Positions 52,070-60,517 of a stretch of 64,000 bases of DNA are shown here, one piece after another. Position 1 is the stretch's first letter, and every line of letters begins with the position of its first letter. The notes beneath the pieces were generated by a model, which saw only the letters and a list, made by a program, of their open reading frames with translations, was not told the DNA's origin and did not search any database. The position numbers and the translations under genes are program-made. Source of the DNA: Novosphingobium fuchskuhlense (GTDB lineage: Bacteria > Pseudomonadota > Alphaproteobacteria > Sphingomonadales > Sphingomonadaceae); assembly GCF_001519075.1 (NCBI RefSeq), contig NZ_KQ954244.1:310001-374000 (forward strand), given 5' to 3'.

Positions 52070-53562
52070 GGCGCGGTCCCTTGCTGGAGGCGCCCTTTGA
52101 CAAGGGCCACGATCTCGCGGCGCGATGCCGCCGTCAGGACGAACTGGAAGGCCGCGAAGCCGCCAAGAAGAAGCGCGAGCGCAGCCGATGCGGCAAATCC
52201 TGCCCAGCCGCTGAAGTGCCATGCCTGTGAAAGGGCGAAAGCCGCGGATACGGAAACCATCATCGCCACGGTGCCCCTCAAGTGCCGCTTGTGTCCGGGT
52301 ATGACCCTCGCGACCAGCCGAGGAAAGATCATGTTCAGCGGAATGCGTCCGATCAGGATACCAACGAACAGCATGGGAAGCCAGCCTGCCATTCGATAGA
52401 GGACCGCCCCGGTGATGATCGCGAGAACCGACGAAAGCCCGGTCCAGAGCACTTTCGGACCGATCCGCAGGCTGATGTCCTGGATCTGGAAATCGAAGCG
52501 GATCAGCGCATGCTGGATCATCACCGCAACGATCCCGAGATTGGCGAGATCACCCATGTAGAACGCCGAACCGACCCAACTTCCCAAAAATGCCCCGTTG
52601 CACAGGATCAGTCCGACGGCGCCAACCGTCACCAATGCCAGCAGCATCTCGCGCGTCCGATCCTGCAGCGCTGCGGCCTCCGTGAGGTCGCCGCGGCCGA
52701 TCATTGCGCCCAGCTTCGGGGTGACCGCCGTACCGGTCATCAGGCAAATCGAAAGCACGAAAGTCGAGACATACGACGTGAACACATAGCGGCTCACATC
52801 GACCGGACCGCTGAGATATCCGATGACCAGCACTTCCGACGAGAGCATCAGGGACTGGAACAGAATCCCGACCATCGTCAGGTTGCTAAACGAGAGCACT
52901 CGCATCACGTCGCTGCGGCGGGGCCAGGCAATTCCCCACCACTCGACGTGGCGCCGAGCCATCGACCAGGTCGCAAACCCGTTGAGGAACGAGCCCAGGA
53001 CAGCAGCCGCACCGACACCGATAAGGCCGAAACCGGTGCTGGCAGCCACGAGCATCGCGATGTTGGAAAAGACGAGGAATGCCGTGGACAGCGAATAGGA
53101 TCGGAAGCCCTGGTTCGTGCCGACGAGCGTCGCATCGGAAATCCCCAGCAGACCGCTCAGCACGATGTTGAAACCGAGCAGGGCTGCCAGCCAGCGCGCA
53201 TCGGGCAGGTTTCCGACGGATATCTCCGCAACCAGTTGCGGCAGGAGCACGACTATCGCGGTCACCACAAGGGCCAAGACAGGGATCCACATCAACCAGA
53301 TCACCAGCGCAGCCCCGACGTCCCGCTGCTTCTCGAGCTTTTCTTCCTCATGGTCCCGATGCGCGACAATCCACTTGAGCGCCTGCGAGGCGCGACCGTC
53401 CGCGACGGCTGTCAGGTCAAGCAGGCGAAGACAGGCCTTCCAGATGCCGAAGGCTTCCATACCCAGCGCTCGCACCATGAGCGGATTGATCACAAGGCCA
53501 ATCAGCGCCAGCACGATAAAATTGGCGTAAAGCGCCAGCGCGTTGAGTTTTGTGTTGCTCAT
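52066..53562 (-). CDS. Wzx-type polysaccharide flippase
   Basis: 498-aa MATE/MOP-superfamily membrane protein with about 12-14 hydrophobic segments. It begins MSNTKLNALALYANFIVLAL and contains VINPLMVRALGMEAFGIWKA, the typical first-loop signature of Wzx/RfbX flippases. It moves lipid-linked repeat units across the inner membrane. Both ends overlap neighbours by 4 bases (glycosyltransferase before, polymerase after), showing tight operon packing. The start at 53562 removes a long upstream reading inside the previous gene. Confidence 0.88.
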   Translation of the reverse strand: MSNTKLNALALYANFIVLALIGLVINPLMVRALGMEAFGIWKACLRLLDLTAVADGRASQALKWIVAHRDHEEEKLEKQRDVGAALVIWLMWIPVLALVVTAIVVLLPQLVAEISVGNLPDARWLAALLGFNIVLSGLLGISDATLVGTNQGFRSYSLSTAFLVFSNIAMLVAASTGFGLIGVGAAAVLGSFLNGFATWSMARRHVEWWGIAWPRRSDVMRVLSFSNLTMVGILFQSLMLSSEVLVIGYLSGPVDVSRYVFTSYVSTFVLSICLMTGTAVTPKLGAMIGRGDLTEAAALQDRTREMLLALVTVGAVGLILCNGAFLGSWVGSAFYMGDLANLGIVAVMIQHALIRFDFQIQDISLRIGPKVLWTGLSSVLAIITGAVLYRMAGWLPMLFVGILIGRIPLNMIFPRLVARVIPGHKRHLRGTVAMMVSVSAAFALSQAWHFSGWAGFAASAALALLLGGFAAFQFVLTAASRREIVALVKGRLQQGTAP

Positions 53563-54665
53563 CGGCTTGCGCCATCCGAAGCGATTGCGTCTGCGCCGGA
53601 CCAAGCTGTGGCAAACAACGCCTCTGCTGCCTTCCGCGCAGCGCGATGATGTGCTGCATAACGGCTGCCTGTCGCTTGCCGCTCCGTCCGGGCAGAAGCA
53701 CCATTTTGAAGCAACCATTCGCGGCACCTGGTTACGAAATCACCGCCCTGCGCGACAATGAGGCCGTCATCCGCGCCGACCTGTTCAGGGATGCAGCCAC
53801 GTGCGAAGCTGACAATCTTGCAACCAGCGGCCTGTGCCTCGAACAGCACGGTCGGCTGGGCCTCATGCACATACTGCGTCGGAAAAACGAAGACATCGAT
53901 ATCGCGATAGAATGCGTTCTTGGCTTCGCCGTACAGCGCGCCCCGGTATTCTAGCCGCCCCCCCAGTTCCTGCAGCGCGGCCTCGATCAGCGCCTTGTCC
54001 TCCGGCTTGGCCGCAGGGCCGGCGAGAATGCCGCGAACCGGCACTTCCGCAGCGGTCATGGCGCGAAGCAGATCCAGGAAGATGTGCAGACCCTTTTCCT
54101 TTGTCAGGTTGCTCAGATGGCCAAGCACGAGCGGGCCGGTTCTTGTCGTTTCGCCGGATGACGGATCAGGTGGCACGAAGGCGGCGTTGCTGAGGACAAG
54201 TCCGGCGAGGCCAGGCGACGGGTAGGTTTCCCTGAAGCCGTGATCCTGCGCCGCGCCAAGGAAGACGTGCACTAGCCGCCGGCCACCGGCAGCAACGATT
54301 GCGCGCATCAACAGGTTCCTGCGGGTGATGTACGCAAAACTGTGATGGTGCAGGAGGATACGATACCCCGCCAGGCGGGCACAGCCAACTGCCGCGAGAA
54401 TGTAGATCAGCCCGAGCTCACCCTCACAGGCGACGTAGCACAACCGCCCCCGCACATTTGCGCGGCTCAAGACCCTTAGGCAGGCCTTGGCGGTCGCGAA
54501 GATGCGCGAAGGATGCCTGAAAACACCCGCGGGCCCGGAGATATTGTTGACGACGAGCTCGGCTGCACCGACCCGCGCTGTTTCGATTGTCTGCTGCGTG
54601 ATGTAGGACAAGCCGTTGATCGGGGGCGGCAGCTGCCCCACCGCCACGACAAGAGGCGCTTTCAT
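53559..54665 (-). CDS. Glycosyltransferase family 4
   Basis: 368-aa GT-B glycosyltransferase. It starts LVVAVGQLPPPINGLSYITQ, with the P-P-x-NG motif of this GT4 subgroup, then GPLVLGHLSNLTKEKGLHIF and a donor-site region HEAQPTVLFEAQAAGCKIVS. The ATG at 54665 follows AGAGG at about 10 bases; an in-frame ATG 24 bases earlier is less well placed. It heads the tightly overlapping run GT-Wzx-Wzy-GT-acyltransferase. The sugar is unknown. Confidence 0.9.
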   Translation of the reverse strand: MKAPLVVAVGQLPPPINGLSYITQQTIETARVGAAELVVNNISGPAGVFRHPSRIFATAKACLRVLSRANVRGRLCYVACEGELGLIYILAAVGCARLAGYRILLHHHSFAYITRRNLLMRAIVAAGGRRLVHVFLGAAQDHGFRETYPSPGLAGLVLSNAAFVPPDPSSGETTRTGPLVLGHLSNLTKEKGLHIFLDLLRAMTAAEVPVRGILAGPAAKPEDKALIEAALQELGGRLEYRGALYGEAKNAFYRDIDVFVFPTQYVHEAQPTVLFEAQAAGCKIVSFARGCIPEQVGADDGLIVAQGGDFVTRCREWLLQNGASARTERQATGSRYAAHHRAARKAAEALFATAWSGADAIASDGASR

Positions 54666-54951
54666 GCCATGCACCTCTTCATGCCGCAAACCACCTCGGC
54701 CGTACCTGCGGAAAAGCTACCCAGCATCGCGCCTGACAGACGACGGCTCGAGAAGGCTGCGGAATGAAAGCGCCGCCGCGCTTGGCAAGCAGACCCCCGA
54801 AAGGAAAACGACGTTCGGGATTGGATCTTCCGCATCATTAGCATTGAAAATCCATGCCCCGTTCGCAGCCGCACAATCAACGTGACCCCGCACACACAGC
54901 CGCAGACAAGATCGCAACGGCGGATGGTCTGATCGCAGCCCATCCGAGTAG

Positions 54952-55581
54952 TCAAAGCCAGTTGAGATCGATGTTTTTGATGTTGTTGCTGGCAATCGTC
55001 GCCTGCAGCGCAGCATGCTTGGCCTTCAGTCCCATGCTGCGCTCGTGGGTTTCTACGACAATGTAATCTATTTTCTTGTGCAACCCTGCATCGATCATGT
55101 CGGGCAGCACGTCATACTCTGCACCCTCAATGTCCATCTTGAGGAAACGTACATGATCAAGCTGTTTGATGAATTCGCTCAGCCTGACTGCTTCGACTTC
55201 CACATAGCGATCCGTCGAGACGTTGTCCTTCTCGGCCATGAGCGAAGATGCCTGGACAGCGCCCATCGAGTCGTCGTCAGGGGATAGGTAGAGCTTCAGG
55301 ATGCCGGCCTCGCGGCTGACAGCCTGATTGTAGCAGTGCACCCGCGGTTCGTTGCTGAAGCGGCTGGAAAGCCGTGCATAGGCTTCAGGATGCGGCTCGA
55401 ATGCATGGACGACTGCGCCGCGATCGAGGAAGCATTGGGTGATATCGCCGATATGCGCGCCGCAATCGATCACCACATCTCCGGGGCGCACCTTGGCATA
55501 ATAGCGCGGCGCGACAACGCGATGGAACCACATGTTTTTTGCCCGGATCCGGATGTGGTCGGCAAGTGAGAGTTTCTGCAT
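54952..55581 (-). CDS. FkbM-family methyltransferase (second copy)
   Basis: 209-aa SAM-dependent methyltransferase. VVIDCGAHIGDITQCFLDRG and VHAFEPHPEAYARL form the SAM site; FLKMDIEGAEYDVLPDMI is the conserved FkbM block. It shares the family but not close sequence with the copy at 45321-46061, so the two probably modify different positions. A 416-base gap precedes it and a 286-base gap follows, so it may be a separate transcript. Confidence 0.88.
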   Translation of the reverse strand: MQKLSLADHIRIRAKNMWFHRVVAPRYYAKVRPGDVVIDCGAHIGDITQCFLDRGAVVHAFEPHPEAYARLSSRFSNEPRVHCYNQAVSREAGILKLYLSPDDDSMGAVQASSLMAEKDNVSTDRYVEVEAVRLSEFIKQLDHVRFLKMDIEGAEYDVLPDMIDAGLHKKIDYIVVETHERSMGLKAKHAALQATIASNNIKNIDLNWL

Positions 55582-55997
55582 GTGAGCGCCTATCCAATCG
55601 TAAAGGGGAAGAGCGAATTGAGCGCCCGCGACAACATTGCATAAGACTGATGCGATTTCTTTGCATCGTCACAAGCAGTTTGCTCGGTCGTAAAGAATGC
55701 CGAAGGAAATGCCGCCGCGTGGCGCACGTGTGGTCCAACATTCGGACGCTGGCGCAAACGCCCCTTGGCCCTTCGGTCAGACATCAAACGTAAGGTCACG
55801 CTTTCCATGAACCGGCAGCCCATCTCACCGATCCTAAGTAAGTAGCTTTTAAAGCCAATACGCGCGCCTTAGCAGGCGCACAAGTGGGTCGCTGCAGTGC
55901 AAACAAACCGGGTGATCCCGTTTGGGGCAAGGACGGAAACAGCATGTGGTGGTTCTGGAACGACCCGATCCACTTCGCTACAGCCATGTGGCGTGTA
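55582..55997. other. 416-base gap without a recognised gene
   Basis: It lies between the epimerase and FkbM genes. Only short, family-less readings exist on either strand. A GATGC (55649-55653) / GCATC (55663-55667) inverted repeat sits about 70-85 bases upstream of the FkbM start and could be a promoter-region element. GC-poor patches near 55640-55670 and 55840-55860 fit promoters. Confidence 0.4.
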
Positions 55998-56984
55998 TTA
56001 TACGAAGCGGGCATCGGGGGACTCAGCCTTCCACTCTTCCAGAGCTGACACGATATCCGTGCGGAAGGGGAAGCCATTTTCCTCAAGCCACCGAGGCACG
56101 ATATTGGTGCTCTCGTAGAGCTTCTTCAACCGCTTGCGGTGAATGGGATTCTTGATGCCAATCGCATTGAGTGCTTCGAACGGGAGGGCTGCAGCATTCA
56201 GCAACCAGGGCGGCAGAACCAAGCGGACACGCGGGTAGCCACCAACCAGGCAAAAGGCATCGACAATCCGGCGGATCGTAAGACGTTCCGGGTAGGCGAA
56301 GTTGTAGAGAATCTCGCGTGCTCCGGTTTCGGTCATCCGGTCGAGTGCAAACAGGAAGGTGTCGGCAAGATCAGTGACGTATCCAGCGCTCTTGATCGTG
56401 TCGGAACGGCCTACGAACACAAAGTATCGGCTGCGCAAGGCATTGGCGAGGCGGGTGAAGTTGCCATTGTCGCGATAGCCGAAAATAACGGCCGGGCGGC
56501 AGATCACCAATCGGCGATCGGGCGCGCCCGCCAGCCATTGCCGGTGGAGTGCCTCGCCCTTCACTTTTGATGCGCCATAGGCATTGCCAGGATCGATCGG
56601 GCTATCCTCGGTCTTGGGCTCATCCCCTGTCGCATAGACCGACATCGTCGAGGTAAAGATGATCGTCCGCACGCCAGCAGCTTCAGCCAGCTCGATGATC
56701 CGCTCGGTGGTGCCATAATTGGTTTCAAAGTATTCGGCATCCGGATGACCTGGAAACGTCCGCAGAGCCGGAAGATTATAGATTTCCGTGTCGGGATCAG
56801 CGAGCTCCGCGGGGATCGGCTGACGGCAATCATGAATGCGATACTCGACCCCGTCGAGCTGCTCAACAGGTTCGGAGATGTCGAGCGAGATCACTCTCGA
56901 ATAGCGACCGTCCCGCTGCAAAGCCCGCAGTGTATGCATGCCTATAAAGCCGCTGCCACCGATCACGAGTGCCTGGCGCACCAT
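55998..56984 (-). CDS. NAD-dependent sugar epimerase/dehydratase
   Basis: 328-aa extended short-chain dehydrogenase. The Rossmann motif ALVIGGSGFIGMHTLRAL, an active-site Ser/Thr stretch IIFTSTMSVYATGDEP and YGASKVKGEAL with the catalytic Tyr-x3-Lys are present. It probably makes or modifies a nucleotide sugar (4-epimerisation, reduction or dehydration); the exact reaction is not evident. The ATG at 56984 overlaps the upstream glycosyltransferase stop as TGATG, with AAGGGGGG upstream; a GTG directly before it is an alternative. Confidence 0.88.
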   Translation of the reverse strand: MVRQALVIGGSGFIGMHTLRALQRDGRYSRVISLDISEPVEQLDGVEYRIHDCRQPIPAELADPDTEIYNLPALRTFPGHPDAEYFETNYGTTERIIELAEAAGVRTIIFTSTMSVYATGDEPKTEDSPIDPGNAYGASKVKGEALHRQWLAGAPDRRLVICRPAVIFGYRDNGNFTRLANALRSRYFVFVGRSDTIKSAGYVTDLADTFLFALDRMTETGAREILYNFAYPERLTIRRIVDAFCLVGGYPRVRLVLPPWLLNAAALPFEALNAIGIKNPIHRKRLKKLYESTNIVPRWLEENGFPFRTDIVSALEEWKAESPDARFV

Positions 56985-58186
56985 CACCTGCCCCCCTTAT
57001 CTGCGACTGCCTTTTCAAAAATGGCCTCGAACCGTGCGGCAACCCCGTCGATTGCGAAGTGGGTTTCGGCATAAATCCGCCCCCGACCGCCCATCTCGGC
57101 AAGGTCCGCACTGTCGAGCAACTTTGCTGCGGCTGCCAAGAAGCCTGCTTCGTCTTCCGGTTGGACGACCAGCCCGGCGCCAGACTTGGTGACGATCGAG
57201 GTCGACAGGTTGTCGGCCGGAGCAGCAAGGAGGATCGGCCGGCCTGCACACAGGTAGGACAGCACTTTGGAAGGCACGGAGAAGGTTCCGGCATCCGGTT
57301 CGATCGTAGCGACCAGCACGTCGGCCGCAGCCAGCATGTCCGGCACGTCGCCGAAAGGCTGAAGCGGCAGGAGCCGCAAGTTGTCCAGGCCCAGCTCCGC
57401 CTTGCGCCGCTCGAGGTAAGGGACGCTCGCCCCCTGGCTCGTCACCGTAACGGTGGCACGGTTGCCAACCATTTTGGCAAGCGCGGCCAGAAGTTCAGGG
57501 TTGTGCTTCAGCCCCAGTGTACCCGAATAAAGAAAATTGAATGTTCCCGAGATGCCCATCCGGCGGGACCATGGGTTGTCATGCGGTCGCTGCGGCAGCT
57601 CATCCAGTGCACCCCAGTTGTGCACCACATCGATGTTGTCCGCACGACCGGCCCATTCTGCGGTGAGACCACGGAAATCGTCGGTGATGAGCACGATCCT
57701 GTCACTGGCCTGCAGGTGCCTGCGATCGAGGAATCGCCAGAAGCCGCCGATTGCCTTCCCGATGAAGCCAAGCCTCCGGCTGAGCAGCTTTGTCGCTGCG
57801 ATCGAGTAGAAATCCTGCATCCAATAAACAAACGCAGTGCCGACTTTTCGACATGCGCCGAGGACGTAACCCTGCACCTCGGTCGGACAATTGCCGCTGA
57901 GCAGAACTTCAGGCTTCAGTTTGCGGATCAGGGCATGGATCTGACGCGCATAATCAAGATCGAAATTGCGCCGACTGAGGAAGGCGTCCTTGCGATAGGT
58001 GCCGTCGATCGCGAGCCCGTGCAGCCTTGGCGGTCGTGGCTGGGCTGCGGCCCGAGCGAAATCGCCCTTCGGCCCGGTTTCACTCGCGAAATACACATAA
58101 TCCACCTCATGCCCCCGCGCTGCAAGTTCGACTGCGAGGGCGAGTGTGAAGGGATGCCCGCAAAAATCATGAAGCAGGATGTGCAT
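56984..58186 (-). CDS. Glycosyltransferase family 4 (WbuB-like)
   Basis: 400-aa GT-B glycosyltransferase. It begins MHILLHDFCGHPFTLALAVE and contains the donor-domain marker FNFLYSGTLGLKHNPELLAA and a late TFSVPSKVLSYLCAGRPILL, the WbuB/CapM-like pattern. It adds one sugar of the repeat unit. It is the first gene of the leftward EPS half; a 413-base gap upstream should hold the operon promoter. It is translationally coupled to the epimerase, so the two may act on the same sugar. Confidence 0.9.
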   Translation of the reverse strand: MHILLHDFCGHPFTLALAVELAARGHEVDYVYFASETGPKGDFARAAAQPRPPRLHGLAIDGTYRKDAFLSRRNFDLDYARQIHALIRKLKPEVLLSGNCPTEVQGYVLGACRKVGTAFVYWMQDFYSIAATKLLSRRLGFIGKAIGGFWRFLDRRHLQASDRIVLITDDFRGLTAEWAGRADNIDVVHNWGALDELPQRPHDNPWSRRMGISGTFNFLYSGTLGLKHNPELLAALAKMVGNRATVTVTSQGASVPYLERRKAELGLDNLRLLPLQPFGDVPDMLAAADVLVATIEPDAGTFSVPSKVLSYLCAGRPILLAAPADNLSTSIVTKSGAGLVVQPEDEAGFLAAAAKLLDSADLAEMGGRGRIYAETHFAIDGVAARFEAIFEKAVADKGGR

Positions 58187-58599
58187 GAATTCTCACTTTG
58201 CAAATCCCGGCCTGCGACATCGCCACCCACCCGAGAACCCACACAGCCCGGGGCTGGGATCACCAGCCCAAGGGCTTGGCACGATGCAGACCTCTCTGGC
58301 GCCGGGAATGGCGGCGATATAGGACCGGACCGGTAAACAAACGCTAGGTGCTGGATCCCACAGCCAAGCGGGCGACTGTCCCGATTGCCCTGATTTGGGC
58401 TTTCAGCCAGATTGCGCATCTGAGGTTCTGCATCAAGGCGCCCATCCCGTACCAAATAACGAATGATCCGGAGGGATCGAAAAGCTGTACCGCATCCGGC
58501 CTTGTAGGTAGCAATACGCTTTCGTTAGCAACCGCACAAGGGCATGCCGCAGTGCAAACGCACTTACCTTGGTCGGTGCGGATGCAAATCCGGAGGGGG
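58187..58599. other. 413-base gap upstream of the leftward EPS half
   Basis: No gene is recognised. On the minus strand a TATATC near 58317-58322 could be a -10 element but has no clear -35 at 16-18 bases. The gap also contains the 3' side of lptA, where no terminator with a U-run was seen, so read-through from lptA into the EPS genes is possible. The next gene in many relatives, lptB, is not here. Confidence 0.4.
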
Positions 58600-59160
58600 C
58601 TAGTTCTTCGGAACCGTGAAGCTGCCACTTACACGGCCAGTGCCGCGCGTTTCAGCGCCACCACCCCCGACCGAACGCCCGTCGATGTTCGAGATACCCG
58701 TATTGAGATCAATCACCAGTCGACCGCCGCTGAGGGTGTCCGAACCGCGGCGGAGCGCAACATTACCGGCCATCGTGATGATCTTGCGATCGAAATCATA
58801 TACCGCAACATCGCCGGTCGCGCGTTCACTGCCCCGGGTCACGACCACTCCGCCGGTTGCATCGATGCGCTGGATCTGCAGGCTACCTGCATCGGTATAG
58901 GCCACGGTGGTCCGCGAGGCGCGCATCGTGAGATCGGCCTGCGATATGTCCACATTGCCCAACAGGACAACGCGGTTCTGCTTGTCCTGCAACTCGATCC
59001 GATCAGCGGCGTAGTTGACCGGAGCCTTGCTGTTGTGCGCTGCGATTGCCTGCGCGCCAAGATGCTCGGCGCCGGCAACGAGTGCTGCAGATGCAGCAAA
59101 ACCAAACGCCAGGGAACGCATAGGGCGGCTGGCGCGCAAGGCGTGGATCAGCGTGGTCAT
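58600..59160 (-). CDS. lptA: LPS-transport periplasmic protein LptA
   Basis: 186-aa periplasmic bridge protein carrying lipopolysaccharide from LptC to the outer membrane. A signal peptide (about residues 1-42) is followed by the OstA fold: VNYAADRIELQDKQNRVVLL, the repeated strands GNVDISQADLTMRASR and ATGDVAVYDFDRKIITMAGN, and a C-terminal TLSGGRLVIDLNTG. Length and pattern are normal. It overlaps lptC by 4 bases. In many alphaproteobacteria lptB follows; it does not here. Confidence 0.92.
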   Translation of the reverse strand: MTTLIHALRASRPMRSLAFGFAASAALVAGAEHLGAQAIAAHNSKAPVNYAADRIELQDKQNRVVLLGNVDISQADLTMRASRTTVAYTDAGSLQIQRIDATGGVVVTRGSERATGDVAVYDFDRKIITMAGNVALRRGSDTLSGGRLVIDLNTGISNIDGRSVGGGGAETRGTGRVSGSFTVPKN

Positions 59161-59801
59161 GGCATCTTCAGCTTGCCGGGTTCCATTGTCAGGCGGGCGT
59201 GACCATCAAGGGTGATCGTTCGCGCCTCAAGGTCAGCGTTTATCCGGTCGGCCGAAAAAGTGCCAGCAGGAATGCGGCCCTCGGCTCGGCCCTGACTGAT
59301 AAGCCGGCGCTTGCCGATGTCGATATCGGCACCGCCCGTCACCATGCGGTAGCCATCGGATGTCGCGAAATTGACCGGCGTCGGCACGGTGATCTTCTGC
59401 TTTGCAAAGTCGTATATGCCGGCACCCGTGGTCAGACTGGCAGGCCCGTTATTGAGCATGACCCGCGCCGTGATATCGCGCATCTCCACCTCGTCGCGCG
59501 TTTCCGAGTGTTGCACCGCGCTTCCTGCGGTCACCGAGAAATTGCGGCCGGAATCGTCCTGTCCGCGGTACATCGCGCTGATGACACGCAGCCGGTCTTT
59601 GACCATGGCCACCTTGTTCCGGTCGAGCAGGAAGCTGATCTCTCCGCGCTGTGAAAACGGCGAGATCACCAGCACGGCCAGCAGCACGCCGATCAGGGCG
59701 GGCAGGCCCACCGCTATCAAGCGAACCATGCGGTCGTGAAAGCCTCCCGGTGCCGCAAAGTGCTGTCGCCGCCCGCGCAGATTGTCGGCCTTGACCGTCA
59801 T
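59157..59801 (-). CDS. lptC: LPS export protein LptC
   Basis: 214-aa bitopic protein with one N-terminal membrane helix (LIAVGLPALIGVLLAVLVIS) and a periplasmic jelly-roll (from VKDRLRVISAMYRGQDDSGR onward). It takes LPS from the LptBFG complex to LptA. The ATG at 59801 gives the usual 25-residue cytoplasmic tail. It is coupled to lptA (ATGA) and lies 36 bases after the exonuclease gene, the common alphaproteobacterial order. Confidence 0.92.
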   Translation of the reverse strand: MTVKADNLRGRRQHFAAPGGFHDRMVRLIAVGLPALIGVLLAVLVISPFSQRGEISFLLDRNKVAMVKDRLRVISAMYRGQDDSGRNFSVTAGSAVQHSETRDEVEMRDITARVMLNNGPASLTTGAGIYDFAKQKITVPTPVNFATSDGYRMVTGGADIDIGKRRLISQGRAEGRIPAGTFSADRINADLEARTITLDGHARLTMEPGKLKMP

Positions 59802-59837
59802 CGGGGTGGAAATCCGGCGCGTGTCACCTCCAAGCCC

Positions 59838-60455
59838 TCATTCGTGGCTGAAGATGTCGCGCTCAGCCCATCCGGCGATGTCGAGCAGGGCCCGGGTCGG
59901 CAGGAACTCGAAGCAGGCCTGCGCCATATCTGTTCGCCTCTCGCGGGCCAGGCGCTCGACGAAGATGGCATGCATAGCGTGGAGATAGCGTACATCGGAG
60001 GCAGCATATTCTTGCTGCGCGTCGCTCAGCGTCGGTGCGCCCCAGTCGCTGGATTGCTGCTGCTTTGAAATCTCCTTGCCCAGCAACTCGCGCACAAGTT
60101 CCTTGAGGCCGTGGCGGTCCGTGTAGGTGCGGACGAGCTTCGAGGCGATCTTCGTGCAGAACACCGGCGCGGCCATCACCCCCAGATAATAGTGGATCGC
60201 CGCCAGATCGAAACGCGCAAAATGATAGAGCTTCACCCGTGATGGATCGGCCAGCACGGCTCGCAAGTTGGGCGCTGCATAGTCGCTACCTGCAGCAAAG
60301 CGCACGAGATGCTCGTCACCCTGTCCATCGGAAATCTGCAACAGGCAGAGACGGTCACGCGTCGTGATCAGCCCCATCGTTTCGGTGTCGACAGCAACCG
60401 GGCCCGGCGCAAGTACGCCCTCGGGCAGGTCTTCTTCATGAAGGTAAACAGCCAT
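59838..60455 (-). CDS. RNase D-like 3'-5' exonuclease (catalytic domain only)
   Basis: 205-aa DEDDy exonuclease. The four acidic positions are seen in AVDTETMGL (Asp, Glu), YHFARFDLAA (Asp) and YAASDVRYL (Asp, with Tyr). The HRDC domains of full RNase D are absent, so it is the short form common in alphaproteobacteria, where it lies next to lptC. It probably trims tRNA or other RNA 3' ends. It starts at 60455, 62 bases after ugd. Confidence 0.9.
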   Translation of the reverse strand: MAVYLHEEDLPEGVLAPGPVAVDTETMGLITTRDRLCLLQISDGQGDEHLVRFAAGSDYAAPNLRAVLADPSRVKLYHFARFDLAAIHYYLGVMAAPVFCTKIASKLVRTYTDRHGLKELVRELLGKEISKQQQSSDWGAPTLSDAQQEYAASDVRYLHAMHAIFVERLARERRTDMAQACFEFLPTRALLDIAGWAERDIFSHE

Positions 60456-60517
60456 GTGCCCCGCTTAGGCTTTCGCTGCGGTGGCGGCAAGCGGGGGAAT
60501 CAGCCCCGCCGCACCCC

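Noticed and set aside
50963..53649. Two long open frames (478 and 455 codons) on the plus strand
   Set aside because: They are antisense to the polymerase and flippase genes, rich in charged residues with no domain pattern.
56969..58336. A 455-codon open frame on the plus strand
   Set aside because: It is antisense to a clear GT4 glycosyltransferase and has no recognisable motif.
60491..60509. Hairpin after ugd as an intrinsic terminator
   Set aside because: The 6-bp stem lacks a U-run on the minus strand and the next gene follows closely; noted only in the ugd entry.
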